Shown here one piece after another: positions 8,468-18,004 of a DNA stretch of 64,000 nucleotides. The position numbers and the translations under genes were made by a program. The stretch is from Pseudoclavibacter sp. RFBB5 (GTDB taxonomy: Bacteria > Actinomycetota > Actinomycetes > Actinomycetales > Microbacteriaceae), in contig NZ_PSTZ01000006.1 in the NCBI RefSeq assembly GCF_002931555.1, forward strand, positions 62,001-126,000, written 5' to 3'. The notes beneath the pieces are model-generated. The model was not told the origin of the DNA. It worked only from the letters and a program-made list of their open reading frames with translations, and searched no databases. Positions within the stretch are counted from its first letter, which is position 1. Each line of letters begins with the position of its first letter.

Positions 8468-10792
8468 TCAGGACTTGGCGAGGAGCGCCACGGGGTACTG
8501 CTGCAGGATCGCCGCGAGGGGAACGTCCTTGCCGCCCGTGTAGACGGCGGCGGTGAGCTGATCGATCCACTCACCCTCGGGGAGCGGGATGGTGGTGCCG
8601 ATCCAGCCGCCGCCCTGCTCGAGCCCGATGGGCAGGCGCGTGCCGATCGTGATCGCGCCGCCTCGCGAGAAGGCGAGGGCGTGCTCGGCGGCCGGGCCGT
8701 TGGCCGTGATGCCCTCGTATTCGGTGAAGAGCTCGGGGCGGCTGCGACGCAGGCGAAGGCAGGCTGCCGTGACGAGCAGCTTGGCGGCGCCGGAGTCGTC
8801 GATCTCGGGGACGGCCCCGTGGAGGATCGCGTCGAGCGCCGCGGTGCGCGACGAGTAGTCGACGCTCTGCCGGTTGTCGGGGTCGACGAGTGTGCGGGTC
8901 CACAGCTCGGTGCCCTGGTAGACGTCGGGGACGCCCGGCATCGTGAGCTGCACGATCTTGGCGGTGAGCGAGTTCGACCAGCCGGCCGCCTGCGTCTCGG
9001 CGACGACGTTCTGCACGATGTTCGACGCGACGGGGTTGTCGAAGACCGCGTCGACAGCCGAGCTCAGCTGCTCCTCGAATGCCTCGTCGGGGTTGGTCCA
9101 GCTCGTGTGCAGGTCGGCTTCGCGGGCGGCCTTCTCGAGGTAGGCGTTGAGGCGCTCGCGGGAGGCCGGCCAGGCTCCGATGATCGCCTGCCAGGTCAGC
9201 TGGGCGAAGGCGTTGTCGTCGATGGGGGCGACGTTCTGCAGTTCGGCGACGCTCTCGGCCCAGAACTCCGGGACCTCGCTGAGGGCCGTGATACGGGCTC
9301 TCGTGTCCTCGCCACGCTTCGTGTCGTGGGTCGACAGCGTGGTCATGGCGTCCGGCCAGTCGCGGGCGCGCGTGGTCTGCAGCTCGTGGAACCGCTCGGG
9401 CGTGATCGAGAAGACGTTCGGGTCGCCGCCGACCTCGTTGAGCGAGGTGAGGCGGGCGTACCGGTAGAACGAGCGGTCCTCGACGGCCTTCGCCATGATC
9501 ATGCCGGTCGTCTGCTGCAGCCGCAGCGCGGCTTCAGCTTCGGGGGCTTCGAGGAACGGCAGGATGCGCGCGATCGATGCGGCCAGGTCAGGCCGTTGCT
9601 CCTTCGCCGCCTCTGCCGCGTCGGCGAGGTGGTTGGAGCCGGTGGGCAGGTAGCTCCGGTACACGCTGAAGTGGGCGGCGATCTCGGCGACCGAGTCCTC
9701 GATGAGGTCGTCCTCGATGCCCGTCGACCGCAGTTCGCGCGCGATCCGTCGGATCTCGGCGTTCAGCGAGACGTCCGCGACGGCGCGCTTCGCCTCGTGG
9801 ATCAGCTGTTCCCAGTCGACGGGGGTGCCGTCGGCGCCGGCGAGCTCGTCGAGGAACTCCTCGGAGTCCGCATCCACGAGCACCCGGTCGATCTGGCCGA
9901 GCGCGTCGTAGCCGGTGGTGCCCGCCGTGCGCCAGTCTGCGGGCAGCGACTCGTCGCCTTCCAGGATCTTCTCGACGAGCACGTACGCGCCGCGCGTCCG
10001 ATCGGCGAGGTGCCGCAGGTAGCCGCCGGGGTCGCGCAGCCCGTCCGGGTGGTCGATGCGGAGGCCGTCGACGAGGCGGTGGCGCATCCAGTCGAGGATC
10101 TCGGCGTGCGCCTCCTCGAAGACCTCGTCGTCCTCGACGCGGATGCCCGCGAGCGAGGTGATGGTGAAGAAGCGGCGGTAGTTCAGGCGGCTGTCACCCT
10201 GGCGCCAGTGGATGAGCTGGTAGTGCTGGTTGTCGAGCACCTCGCGAACCGACGCGCCTTCGGGCGCAGAGCCCTCGGCGAGCGGGTACTCGGTCGAGTG
10301 GTACCGCAGCACGCCTGCCTCGCGGTCGACGGTCACGTTGGCGATCGCGTCGCCGCGCTCGCGAGGCATGTCGTCATCGCCGACGGTTGGGATGAGCAGC
10401 TTGCCGTCACCGGCCTCCCAGTCGATGTCGAACGACTCGGCGTGGGCCGCATCCCGGCCGTGGGCGAGCACGTCCCACCACCACGGGTTGTCTCGCGGCG
10501 TGTCGACCCCCATGTGATTCGGGACGATGTCGACGAGCACACCGAGGCCCAGCTCGCGCGCCGTCGCGGAGAAGCGCTCGAGCGCCTCCCGCCCGCCCCG
10601 CTCGTCGTCCACCTTCGAGGGGTCGACGACGTCGTAGCCGTGGGTGCTTCCTGGCGCGGCCTGCAGGATGGGGGAGAGGTACACCCACCCGACGCCGAGC
10701 CGCTCCAGGTAGGGGAGCTGCTCGGCGGCCGCGTCGAGGTCGAACTCCGACGTCAGCTGGAAGCGGTAGGTGCTGGATGGGATGCGCATCAT
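8468..10792 (-). CDS. treY: Malto-oligosyltrehalose synthase
   Basis: First enzyme of the TreYZ pathway: it converts the reducing end of an alpha-1,4-glucan to an alpha,alpha-1,1 linkage. A GH13 enzyme of about 774 residues. Evidence: [12 protein letters not shown]-terminus typical of Tre[39 protein letters not shown] (nucleophile Asp), LVEKIL (acid Glu) and [16 protein letters not shown]. The start lies at tandem ATGs (10792 and 10789); GGAG three to six bases upstream favours these over a GTG at 10804. About 45 bases separate it from both glgX upstream and treZ downstream, which indicates an operon. Confidence 0.96.
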   Translation of the reverse strand: MMRIPSSTYRFQLTSEFDLDAAAEQLPYLERLGVGWVYLSPILQAAPGSTHGYDVVDPSKVDDERGGREALERFSATARELGLGVLVDIVPNHMGVDTPRDNPWWWDVLAHGRDAAHAESFDIDWEAGDGKLLIPTVGDDDMPRERGDAIANVTVDREAGVLRYHSTEYPLAEGSAPEGASVREVLDNQHYQLIHWRQGDSRLNYRRFFTITSLAGIRVEDDEVFEEAHAEILDWMRHRLVDGLRIDHPDGLRDPGGYLRHLADRTRGAYVLVEKILEGDESLPADWRTAGTTGYDALGQIDRVLVDADSEEFLDELAGADGTPVDWEQLIHEAKRAVADVSLNAEIRRIARELRSTGIEDDLIEDSVAEIAAHFSVYRSYLPTGSNHLADAAEAAKEQRPDLAASIARILPFLEAPEAEAALRLQQTTGMIMAKAVEDRSFYRYARLTSLNEVGGDPNVFSITPERFHELQTTRARDWPDAMTTLSTHDTKRGEDTRARITALSEVPEFWAESVAELQNVAPIDDNAFAQLTWQAIIGAWPASRERLNAYLEKAAREADLHTSWTNPDEAFEEQLSSAVDAVFDNPVASNIVQNVVAETQAAGWSNSLTAKIVQLTMPGVPDVYQGTELWTRTLVDPDNRQSVDYSSRTAALDAILHGAVPEIDDSGAAKLLVTAACLRLRRSRPELFTEYEGITANGPAAEHALAFSRGGAITIGTRLPIGLEQGGGWIGTTIPLPEGEWIDQLTAAVYTGGKDVPLAAILQQYPVALLAKS

Positions 10793-10835
10793 GGTCTCCG
10801 TCACGGCGGGTGCTACTGAGATGGGGCGGGCGGCG

Positions 10836-13031
10836 TCAGCTGCCGAGCGGTGGCCGCGTGATGATCGGGATGGGCGTTGTCATCGCGGCGACGGAGGCGG
10901 CGACGGAATGGTCCGGCTTCTCCTTGAGCTCAGCCTCTCGCAGCACGACCAGCGAGCGCGGTTCGAGGGGGATGGTCGCGCCCGGCTCGATGCCCTCGAG
11001 GTCGGTGTGCATGCCGGACGTGTCGATGACGATGTCCCAGTGCGACGTGATCTCGACGCTCGGGATTGTCGCCTCGACGACGGTCTCGCTGGCGTTGAAG
11101 TAGACCATGAAGCTCACATCGGTGATCTCCTCGCCGCGCTCGTCGCGGCCAGCGATGGCGTTGCCGTTCAGGAACATGCCCATCGACTTCACGAACTCGG
11201 CGTTCCAGTCCTCGGACGCCATCTGCGTGCCGTCGGTGGAGAGCCACACGATGTCGGGAAGTGCCGAGCCCTCGGCGCGCTTCTCGACGCGGCCGTTGAA
11301 GAATCGGCGGCGTCGGAACGTGGGGTGGTCGGCGCGCAGCTGCGCGACGGCCCTCGTGAACTCGACGAGGGGCTCGTCGGCGTTCTCCCAGTGCACCCAG
11401 CTGAGCTCGCTGTCCTGCGCGTAGGTGTTGTTGTTGCCGAGCTGGGTGCGGCCCAGCTCGTCGCCGTGGAGCAGCATGGGGACACCCTGGCTGAGCAGCA
11501 TCGTCGCGATGATGTTGCGCTGCTGGCGGGCGCGCATGGCGTTGATCTCGGGGTCATCCGTCGGGCCTTCGACACCCAGGTTGTAGGAACGGTTGTGGCT
11601 TTCGCCGTCGTTGCCGTCCTCCCCGTTGGCGTCGTTGTGCTTCTCGTTGTACGAGACGAGGTCGCGCAGCGTGAAGCCGTCGTGGGCCGTGACGAAGTTG
11701 ATGGATGCGAACGGGCGCCGTCCGGAGTGCTCGTAGAGGTCGGCGGACCCGGTGATGCGGCTCGCGAACTCACCGAGCGTGGAGGGCTCGCCGCGCCAGA
11801 AGTCGCGGACGGTGTCGCGGTACTTGCCGTTCCACTCCGTCCACTGCGGCGGGAAGTTGCCGACCTGGTAGCCACCGGGGCCGACGTCCCACGGCTCGGC
11901 GATGAGCTTCACCTGCGAGACCACCGGGTCCTGCTGCACGAGGTCGAAGAAGGTGGAGAGCTTGTCCACGTCGTGGAGTTCGCGGGCGAGGGTGGAGGCG
12001 AGGTCGAAGCGGAAGCCGTCGACGTGCATCTCGGTGACCCAGTAGCGCAGCGAGTCCATGATGAGCTGCAGCGAGTGCGGGTGGCGCATGTTGAGCGAGT
12101 TGCCGGTGCCCGTGTAGTCCGTGTAGTACCGCTTGTCGTCTTCTTCGAGGCGGTAGTAGGCGGCGTTGTCGATGCCGCGGAAGCTGAGCGTGGGGCCGAG
12201 GTGGTTGCCCTCTGCCGTGTGGTTGTAGACCACGTCGAGGATGACCTCGATGCCGTTGGCGTGCAGGGTGCGCACCATGGACTTGAATTCCTGCACCTGC
12301 TGCCCGGCCGTCCCCTGGGAGGCGTAGTCGGCGTGCGGGGCGAGGAACGAGATGGTGTTGTAGCCCCAGTAGTTGCGGAGGCCCTTCTCGATGAGGGTGC
12401 TGTCCTGCACGAACTGGTGCACGGGCATGAGCTCGATGGCGGTGACGCCGAGCCGCTTGAGGTGCTCGACGATCGCGGGGTGCGCGATGCCGGCGTACGT
12501 GCCCCGGATCTCCTCGGGCACATCCGGGTGCAGCTGGGTGAGGCCCTTCACGTGGGCTTCGTAGATGAGGGACTCGTTGTAGGGGATGCCCGGCTTCCGG
12601 TCGCCAGCCCAGTCGAAGTAGGGGTTGATGACAACGCCCTTCATCATGTGGGGCGCGGAGTCGAGGTCGTTGAACGAGTCTGGGTCGCCGAAGTTGTAGC
12701 TGAAGAGGGACTGGTCCCAGTCGATGTCTCCGGTCGTGGCCTTCGCGTAGGGGTCGAGGAGGAGCTTCGCGGGGTTGCAGCGGCTGCCGGTCGCCGGGTC
12801 GTAGTCGCCGTGCATGCGGTAGCCGTACTGCTGGCCCGGCTGCACGTGCGGCAGGTAGGCGTGCCAGACGTGCGCATCCCGCTCATGGAGCCTCACCCGC
12901 TCCTCGTTGCCGTCGTCGTCGAAGAGGCAGAGCTCGACCTTGTGGGCGGCTTCGCTGAAGATCGCGAAGTTCGTGCCACTTCCGTCGAACGTCGCTCCGA
13001 GGGGGTAGGCATTTCCGGGCCACGTTTTCAT
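10836..13031 (-). CDS. glgX: Glycogen debranching enzyme GlgX
   Basis: Hydrolyses alpha-1,6 branches of glycogen limit dextrin, supplying linear malto-oligosaccharides to TreY. A 731-residue GH13 protein with an N-terminal CBM48-like segment (PGNAYPLGATFDGSGTNFAIFS). Catalytic regions visible: DVVYNHTAEG, DGFRFDLAS, IAEPWDVGPGGY and TAHDGFTL. The start at ATG 13031 is set by GGAG seven bases upstream and by the MKTWPG N-terminus typical of the family; the frame continues 102 bases upstream without coding character. It is first in the glgX-treY-treZ series. The genes for glycogen synthesis are not in this window. Confidence 0.96.
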   Translation of the reverse strand: MKTWPGNAYPLGATFDGSGTNFAIFSEAAHKVELCLFDDDGNEERVRLHERDAHVWHAYLPHVQPGQQYGYRMHGDYDPATGSRCNPAKLLLDPYAKATTGDIDWDQSLFSYNFGDPDSFNDLDSAPHMMKGVVINPYFDWAGDRKPGIPYNESLIYEAHVKGLTQLHPDVPEEIRGTYAGIAHPAIVEHLKRLGVTAIELMPVHQFVQDSTLIEKGLRNYWGYNTISFLAPHADYASQGTAGQQVQEFKSMVRTLHANGIEVILDVVYNHTAEGNHLGPTLSFRGIDNAAYYRLEEDDKRYYTDYTGTGNSLNMRHPHSLQLIMDSLRYWVTEMHVDGFRFDLASTLARELHDVDKLSTFFDLVQQDPVVSQVKLIAEPWDVGPGGYQVGNFPPQWTEWNGKYRDTVRDFWRGEPSTLGEFASRITGSADLYEHSGRRPFASINFVTAHDGFTLRDLVSYNEKHNDANGEDGNDGESHNRSYNLGVEGPTDDPEINAMRARQQRNIIATMLLSQGVPMLLHGDELGRTQLGNNNTYAQDSELSWVHWENADEPLVEFTRAVAQLRADHPTFRRRRFFNGRVEKRAEGSALPDIVWLSTDGTQMASEDWNAEFVKSMGMFLNGNAIAGRDERGEEITDVSFMVYFNASETVVEATIPSVEITSHWDIVIDTSGMHTDLEGIEPGATIPLEPRSLVVLREAELKEKPDHSVAASVAAMTTPIPIITRPPLGS

Positions 13032-13180
13032 GCACGCTCCTATTGCTTCATCTTGCTTCGCCGAAGAACATCGCGTGTGGATGCAGGCACTAAAGCTACC
13101 AAAGGGTGGGAGCGCTCTCGCCCGCCAGCACACAGGAGTTCTCCTGGTTGGCAGGCATGTCGACGACCTACGCTGGCCGC

Positions 13181-13513
13181 ATGACGAACCTCACGCAGAA
13201 CCTCACCGATTCCGTCAAGAAGCTCGGCGTCACGCTCGCCTACGGCGAGAAGGTGGAGCTTGGCAAGGCCACCATCCTTCCCGTTGCCCTCGTCTCGTAC
13301 GGCTACGGCGGCGGCGAGAGCAACGAGGAGGGGCAGGAGAGCTCGTCCGGCGGTGGCGGCGGCGGCATGGCGGTCCCCGTCGGCGCGTACGTCGATGACG
13401 AGTTCGGCACGAGCTTCCGCCCGAACATCATCACGCTGCTTGTCGTCTCGATTCCGCTGGTGTGGACGGTCGGGCACGCGCTTCCGCGTCTCATCAAGGC
13501 CCTCAAGAAGTAG
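13181..13513 (+). CDS. GerW/YtfJ-family protein with C-terminal membrane segment
   Basis: A 110-residue protein resembling the GerW (YtfJ) family: a short helix, then GEKVELGKATILPVALVSYGYGGGE, a Ser/Gly-rich loop, and a MAVPVGAYV strand. In Bacillus YtfJ is linked to spore germination, but homologues are common in non-sporulating actinobacteria, where the role is unknown. Unlike classic members, the C-terminus carries a hydrophobic helix (IITLLVVSIPLVWTVGHAL) and a basic tail, suggesting membrane attachment. The start was placed at MTNLTQ (13181), although the frame is open further upstream. It is divergent from glgX and ends just before the TPP riboswitch promoter. Confidence 0.78.
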   Translation: MTNLTQNLTDSVKKLGVTLAYGEKVELGKATILPVALVSYGYGGGESNEEGQESSSGGGGGGMAVPVGAYVDDEFGTSFRPNIITLLVVSIPLVWTVGHALPRLIKALKK

Positions 13514-13532
13514 CTCGGGGCTCGCTTCGGCC

Positions 13533-13538
13533 TATACT
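13533..13538 (+). promoter_or_regulatory. Candidate -10 box for the thiamine operon
   Basis: TATACT matches the sigma-A-type -10 consensus and lies about ten bases before the start of the TPP aptamer, as expected if transcription begins near 13545. No convincing -35 hexamer is seen 17 bases upstream. Confidence 0.5.
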
Positions 13539-13545
13539 CGAGGTG

Positions 13546-13634
13546 TTCACGGGAGTCCGGTAGTCCGGGCTGAGAGGAAGGCACAAGCCTTCGACCGTCA
13601 AACCTGATCTGGGTAATGCCAGCGCAGGGAGGCA
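13546..13634 (+). ncRNA. TPP riboswitch (THI element)
   Basis: Cis-regulatory aptamer that binds thiamine pyrophosphate and shuts down expression of thiamine uptake genes. The conserved blocks are present: GGGCTGAGAGG at 13567-13577, a variable stem GAAGGC/GCCTTC at 13577-13592, ACCTGATCTGGGTAATGCC at 13602-13620, and the closing CAGCGCAGGGAGG. It is followed by about 65 bases before the ykoE start; no obvious U-tract terminator is seen, so translational control is likely, as is usual in actinobacteria (inference). Confidence 0.97.
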
Positions 13635-13698
13635 CATCTCCGAGCAGAGCCACCCCAGGCTCTGCGCCCGTGCACTTTCACTCGAAAGGGCACACCGC

Positions 13699-14352
13699 AT
13701 GACAACTTCCTCAACTCCATCTCACACCTCCCCAGCGCAGGGGCCGGCTCAGGCGAGGTCGCCGAAGAGCCGCTTCCGCTGGCGGGTCATCGACATCGTC
13801 ACGGCCGCCGTTCTCGGCGTCGCGACGGGGCTCATCTTCATCGTCTGGAACAGCGTGGGCTACGCGTGGTTCACGGTCATGGATGCGTTCACGCCGGGTG
13901 TCGGCGGTATCGCCGTCGGTATCTGGCTGCTGGGCGGGGTTCTGGGCGGGCTGATCATCCGCAAGCCCGGCGCGGCGCTCTTCGTCGAGGTGCTCGCGGC
14001 GAGCGTCTCGATGCTCCTCGGCAGCCAGTGGTCGATCGAGACCGTGTACTCGGGCATCGCGCAGGGCCTCGGCGCTGAGCTCATCTTCCTGCTGTTCTTC
14101 TACAAGCGCTTCGGCCTCGGCGTCGCGATGCTGGCTGGGGCTGGGGCTGCGGTCGCGGCGTGGACGCTCGAGCTTTTTCTCAGCGCGAACATCGAGAAGG
14201 GTCCGGAGTTCCTCACCATCTACCTCGTCTCGATCGTCCTCTCGGGTGCCGTGCTCGCTGGTGTCGTCGGCTGGCTCCTGACGCGCGCGCTCGCGGCGAC
14301 CGGTGCACTGAACCGCTTCGCTGCGGGTAGAAGCTCGAAGCGAATCGGCTAG
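13699..14352 (+). CDS. ykoE: ECF transporter substrate-binding (S) component, thiamine/HMP type
   Basis: Membrane substrate-binding subunit of the YkoEDC energy-coupling-factor transporter for thiamine or its hydroxymethylpyrimidine precursor. The 217-residue protein has a hydrophilic N-terminal tail (about 25 residues) then about six hydrophobic segments; WRVIDIVTAAVLGVATGLIF and the YAWFTVMDAFTPG stretch match YkoE. Directly preceded by a TPP riboswitch, which fixes the substrate class. The ykoD start lies five bases after its stop, so the genes are one operon. Whether free thiamine or HMP is preferred cannot be decided from sequence. Confidence 0.95.
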   Translation: MTTSSTPSHTSPAQGPAQARSPKSRFRWRVIDIVTAAVLGVATGLIFIVWNSVGYAWFTVMDAFTPGVGGIAVGIWLLGGVLGGLIIRKPGAALFVEVLAASVSMLLGSQWSIETVYSGIAQGLGAELIFLLFFYKRFGLGVAMLAGAGAAVAAWTLELFLSANIEKGPEFLTIYLVSIVLSGAVLAGVVGWLLTRALAATGALNRFAAGRSSKRIG

Positions 14353-14357
14353 CGCTC

Positions 14358-15884
14358 GTGGGCGCGAGAGTCGAGGCGAGGGGGTGGGGCTGGCGCCACG
14401 CCGACCGGGCGAAGCTGGCCGTCGCCGAGCTCGACCTGACGATCGAGCCTGGCGAGGCTGTGCTGCTGCTTGGGCCGTCGGGGGCTGGCAAGTCCACGCT
14501 CCTGGCCGCCCTGGCGGGGGTGCTCGGCGATCATGAGGATGACGGGCAGGAGCTTGGCTCACTGCTTGTCGATGGCAAGCACCCGAGCGATGCACGCGGC
14601 ACGGTCGGTCTCGTCCTGCAGGACCCGCAGGCGAACACGGTGCTCGCCCGTATCGGCGACGACGTGGCGTTCGGCTGCGAGAACCTCGGTGTCCCACGGG
14701 CGGAGACGTGGGCGCTGGTGCGCGAGGCGCTCGACGCCGTCGGACTGCGGATGCCCCTCGATCGGTCGACGGCACAGCTGTCCGGCGGCGAGCGTCAGCG
14801 GCTCGCGATCGCGGGTGTCCTCGCCATGCGCCCCGACCTCATCCTGCTGGACGAGCCGACCGCGAACCTCGACCCGGCCGGAGTGGACGAGGTGCGCGAG
14901 GCGGTGGTCCGCGCAGCGGAGGCGTCCGGCGCGACGCTCATCGTCATCGAGCACCGGGTGGACGTGTGGCGCTCGAGCGTCGACCGGGTCGTCGTGCTCG
15001 GGGGCGAGCAGCATCTCCTCGCCGACGGCACCCCTGACCTGGTCCTCGAGCAGCACCGCGAGTCGCTGCTCGCCGCCGGCGTGTGGATCGGCGGCCACGA
15101 ACCGCACGTGCCGCGTGCCCTTCTCTCGCCTGGGGAGGAGCTGCTGATCGCCGACGGGCTCGGCTTCGGTCGGGCCGACCATGCCCTGCACACGCAGTTG
15201 TCGGCGACCCTGCGCGCGGGGGAGTCGACGGTTGTGCTGGGCCCCAATGGGGCGGGGAAGACGACGCTGGCGCTCACGCTCGCCGGACTGCTCACGCCCG
15301 TGGAGGGCGAGGTGCGGGCGACGCAGGCGCTCCGGGATGCGGGCGATGACGCGGGTGCGCGCCGCGGCGGCTGGGGGCTCGGTCGCTTCCGTACGGCTCC
15401 TCCGGCGGGCCCGCATCCGTCCGCCTGGCGTTCACGGCAGCTCCTGACGCGCATCGGCACCGTCTTCCAGCAGTCCGAGCACCAGTTCGTCGCGGGGACC
15501 GTGCGCCGCGAGCTGGAAATCGGCCCGGATGCGGCGGGCCGCGGCAAGCGCGAGACGAGCCAGCGCGTCGACGAGCTCCTCGCCGCGCTGCGCCTCACCC
15601 ACCTCGCGGAAGCGCACCCCTTCACGCTCTCCGGCGGCGAGCAGCGCCGCCTCTCGGTCGCGACGGTGCTGGCGACGGCGCCTCGGGTCCTCATCTTCGA
15701 CGAGCCGACCTTCGGGCAGGACCGCAGGACCTGGACGGAACTCGTCGTCATCATGGCTCGCCTCGTCGCCGAAGGACACGCGCTGGTCTCCGTGACCCAC
15801 GACGAACAGCTCGTGCGCGTGCTCGGCGACCAGTGCATCCGCATCGGCGCGCACGACCGCAAGGACGAGAAGGTGCCTGCATGA
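14358..15884 (+). CDS. ykoD: ECF transporter ATPase with two fused ABC domains
   Basis: Energises the thiamine/HMP transporter. One 508-residue chain carries two complete ABC ATPase domains. The first has Walker A GPSGAGKST, a Q-loop (VLQDPQ), signature LSGGERQR and Walker B ILLDEP; the second has GPNGAGKTT, FQQSEHQFV, LSGGEQRR and VLIFDEPTFGQD. The Q-loop of domain two is followed by the ECF-type QxEHQF element. The start is GTG at 14358, five bases after ykoE. The linker between the domains contains an Arg/Gly/Pro-rich insertion (about residues 330-350). ATGA overlap with ykoC indicates translational coupling. Confidence 0.95.
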   Translation: MGARVEARGWGWRHADRAKLAVAELDLTIEPGEAVLLLGPSGAGKSTLLAALAGVLGDHEDDGQELGSLLVDGKHPSDARGTVGLVLQDPQANTVLARIGDDVAFGCENLGVPRAETWALVREALDAVGLRMPLDRSTAQLSGGERQRLAIAGVLAMRPDLILLDEPTANLDPAGVDEVREAVVRAAEASGATLIVIEHRVDVWRSSVDRVVVLGGEQHLLADGTPDLVLEQHRESLLAAGVWIGGHEPHVPRALLSPGEELLIADGLGFGRADHALHTQLSATLRAGESTVVLGPNGAGKTTLALTLAGLLTPVEGEVRATQALRDAGDDAGARRGGWGLGRFRTAPPAGPHPSAWRSRQLLTRIGTVFQQSEHQFVAGTVRRELEIGPDAAGRGKRETSQRVDELLAALRLTHLAEAHPFTLSGGEQRRLSVATVLATAPRVLIFDEPTFGQDRRTWTELVVIMARLVAEGHALVSVTHDEQLVRVLGDQCIRIGAHDRKDEKVPA

Positions 15885-16735
15885 GCGGCGGCATCGCCCC
15901 GGCGGGTGCTCAGCCGGCGAGGTCGGTGGAGGTCGACAGCGACGGCGTGCCGCTCGAGGTGCTGCCCGTCGGCGGCAGGTTCCTCGACCGCGTCAACCCG
16001 GTCACGCCCTTCCTCGCCGCTGTGCTGTACTCGATTCCGCTGCTCACGACGCTGGACATCGTCTCGGCGCTGGCCGCCCTCGTGCTCGCGATGGTCGCCT
16101 TCGGGGTCGCCGGCGTGCGCCCAGTGGAGATCCTGCGCTCGAGCTGGATCCTGCTCATCGCGGCGCCCGTCTCAGCCACGAGCATGCTGCTGTACGCGAA
16201 GCCGGGAGGCGAGAGCTACGGGCAGTTCCTGTACGCCAACATCACTGACAACTCCATCCAGCTCGCCATCGCCGTCGGCGCGCGCGTGCTCGCGATCGGT
16301 GTGCCGACCCTCGTCGCGCTGAGCCGCATCGACCCGACCAGACTCGCGGACGGGCTCGCCCAGGTTGCGCATCTGCCAGCGAGGTTCGTCGTGTCGGCGC
16401 TCGCCGGTATTCGCCTCTTTGCCGTGTTCCGCGACGACTGGACGGCGATGAGCCAGGCCAGGCGCGCTCGCGGCCTGGGCGACTCCGGGGCCGTCCGCCG
16501 ACTGATGACGATGGCGTTCGCCCTCCTCGCACTCGCGATCAGGAGGGCGGGGACGCTCGCCACCGTCATGGAGGCGCGCGGTTTCGGAGCAGAAGACGTG
16601 GCACGCACCTGGGCGCGGCCATCGAGGCTCGGCTGGCGAGACCTCGTGCTCGTCTTCGCCGCCGTGGGGATCGCCGCGGTCGCCGTCGCGGTGGCCGTCG
16701 CGCTCGGCTCGTACCGGCTGGTGGGGAGCGCATGA
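15881..16735 (+). CDS. ykoC: ECF transporter transmembrane (T) component
   Basis: Coupling membrane subunit linking the ATPases to YkoE. The 284-residue protein has several hydrophobic segments and the two Ala-Arg-Gly coupling motifs of EcfT proteins: QARRARGLG and MEARGFG. The start at ATG 15881 overlaps the ykoD stop by four bases (ATGA), favoured over upstream in-frame codons inside ykoD. Its own stop overlaps the next start in the same manner. Regulated with the rest of the operon by the TPP riboswitch. Confidence 0.94.
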   Translation: MSGGIAPAGAQPARSVEVDSDGVPLEVLPVGGRFLDRVNPVTPFLAAVLYSIPLLTTLDIVSALAALVLAMVAFGVAGVRPVEILRSSWILLIAAPVSATSMLLYAKPGGESYGQFLYANITDNSIQLAIAVGARVLAIGVPTLVALSRIDPTRLADGLAQVAHLPARFVVSALAGIRLFAVFRDDWTAMSQARRARGLGDSGAVRRLMTMAFALLALAIRRAGTLATVMEARGFGAEDVARTWARPSRLGWRDLVLVFAAVGIAAVAVAVAVALGSYRLVGSA

Positions 16736-17283
16736 GGGCGGCAGCGCTGCTCGACCGGGTGCTCGCCGACTCGGGTGGCAGGCGGCCGGTGGTCCTCATC
16801 GACGGCGGCTCAGGGTCGGGGAAGACGACGCTCGCGGGTGAACTGCTCCACGAGTTCCGAGCGCGCGGATTCGGTGGCGCGCAGCTGGTGTCGCTCGACG
16901 ACGCCTACCCGGGCTGGGGAGGCCTCGCCGCCGCTTCGCGGGCCGTGCACCGCGACATGCTGAGCCGTGCGCATCCCGGCTACGAGAGCTGGGACTGGGC
17001 GGCGGATGCACCCGGCCCGTGGCGGGACATCGACGCGTCGGCCCCGCTCATCATCGAGGGATGCGGAGCGCTGTCGCGCGAGAGCGCGCCGCTCGCGACC
17101 ACGGCGGTCTGGATCGAGCTCGATGAGGCGCACCGGAAGCCTCGCGCGCTGTCGCGGCCCGGTGACATCGGTGTCTTCGAGGAGTTCTGGGAGATGTGGG
17201 CTGCGCAGGAGCGGGAGCACTGGCGGCGCAACGCGCCGTTCCTGCTCGCCGACGTCGTCATCGAGGACACGCCCGACGCCTGA
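16732..17283 (+). CDS. P-loop NTPase / uridine-kinase-like protein in the thiamine operon
   Basis: A 183-residue protein with Walker A GGSGSGKTT at residues 25-33, a conserved SLDDAYPGWGGL loop and an APLIIEGCGAL strand that fits Walker B of small-molecule kinases of the uridine kinase/shikimate kinase type. It is coupled by ATGA to ykoC and therefore belongs to the TPP-riboswitch operon. By position a role in phosphorylating thiamine or a precursor after uptake is conceivable, but this is inference; related genes occur widely in actinobacteria as unnamed AAA/kinase-like proteins. No thiamine-specific motif was recognised. Confidence 0.82.
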   Translation: MRAAALLDRVLADSGGRRPVVLIDGGSGSGKTTLAGELLHEFRARGFGGAQLVSLDDAYPGWGGLAAASRAVHRDMLSRAHPGYESWDWAADAPGPWRDIDASAPLIIEGCGALSRESAPLATTAVWIELDEAHRKPRALSRPGDIGVFEEFWEMWAAQEREHWRRNAPFLLADVVIEDTPDA

Positions 17284-17307
17284 AGCCTCGTCCGCACGGG
17301 CGCCGCT

Positions 17308-17919
17308 TCAGCGTGTGCTGCGGCCACTTGCGTTGTTCTTGCTCTGCCGCCGCGCGCGCACGTAGCGCACCGTGAGGATCACGGCCAGGGCGAGCCCGAC
17401 GACCGCCACGAGGAGCCACGCACCGCCGGTGATGAGGCCGTGGACGGCGTCGTCATAGTTGATGCCGGTGCCCGGGCCAGCATCGAGCGAGAGGTCGGTC
17501 CCGATGCTGTCGGCGGTCGACCGGAACAGCATCCCGACCAGCGCCCCGATGCCCGTTGCGAACGGGATCGCGAGCCCCCAGCCCCACAGCACGGAGCTGA
17601 AGCTCGGGCCGGAGGCGGCGAGCGGGCGGCGGGCGGCCTGGATGCTCTGCACCCCGAGCAGGATCAGCACGACGAGGCCGGCCCCAGCTGAGACGAACAT
17701 CGCCCAGAAGGCGAACGCGGAGAGCAGGGTCTGACCGGCCGAGATGAGGGGCGGGACGGCAGCGCTCGCCTCTCCGGTGATGCTGGCGGCGGCGAGCGCC
17801 GAGAGCAGACCGGTCACGGCCATCCAGATCGCGAAGACCGGGGCGGCCAGCAGCAGGGCGATGCCCCAGAGGAGGCGGCCGACCCGCAGGGGCTCGCGTG
17901 CTGGTGCCGGTGGGTGCAT
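17308..17919 (-). CDS. Membrane protein of unknown function, four hydrophobic segments
   Basis: I do not recognise the family. The 203-residue protein has hydrophobic stretches at about residues 15-45, 62-92, 110-130 and 163-185, the last followed by a positively charged tail (RYVRARRQSK), consistent with four membrane helices and a cytoplasmic C-terminus. A Gly/Asp-rich loop (about 135-155) would lie outside. It is convergent with the thiamine operon, with 24 bases between stops, and divergent from the lipoprotein gene. Nothing in the context suggests its job. Confidence 0.75.
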   Translation of the reverse strand: MHPPAPAREPLRVGRLLWGIALLLAAPVFAIWMAVTGLLSALAAASITGEASAAVPPLISAGQTLLSAFAFWAMFVSAGAGLVVLILLGVQSIQAARRPLAASGPSFSSVLWGWGLAIPFATGIGALVGMLFRSTADSIGTDLSLDAGPGTGINYDDAVHGLITGGAWLLVAVVGLALAVILTVRYVRARRQSKNNASGRSTR

Positions 17920-18004
17920 CCAGGAAGCGTACCGGGCGAAGCGAATGGAAGTCGGGCAGCGGATGCGCCTGGCTTGCTCCGCTGGTGACTGCTAGAAAGA
18001 ACGC

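Noticed and set aside
8336-10819. Plus-strand frame of 827 codons opposite treY
   Set aside because: Antisense of treY; the true product on the minus strand has all GH13 motifs.
10770-13184. Plus-strand frame of 804 codons opposite glgX
   Set aside because: Antisense shadow of glgX.
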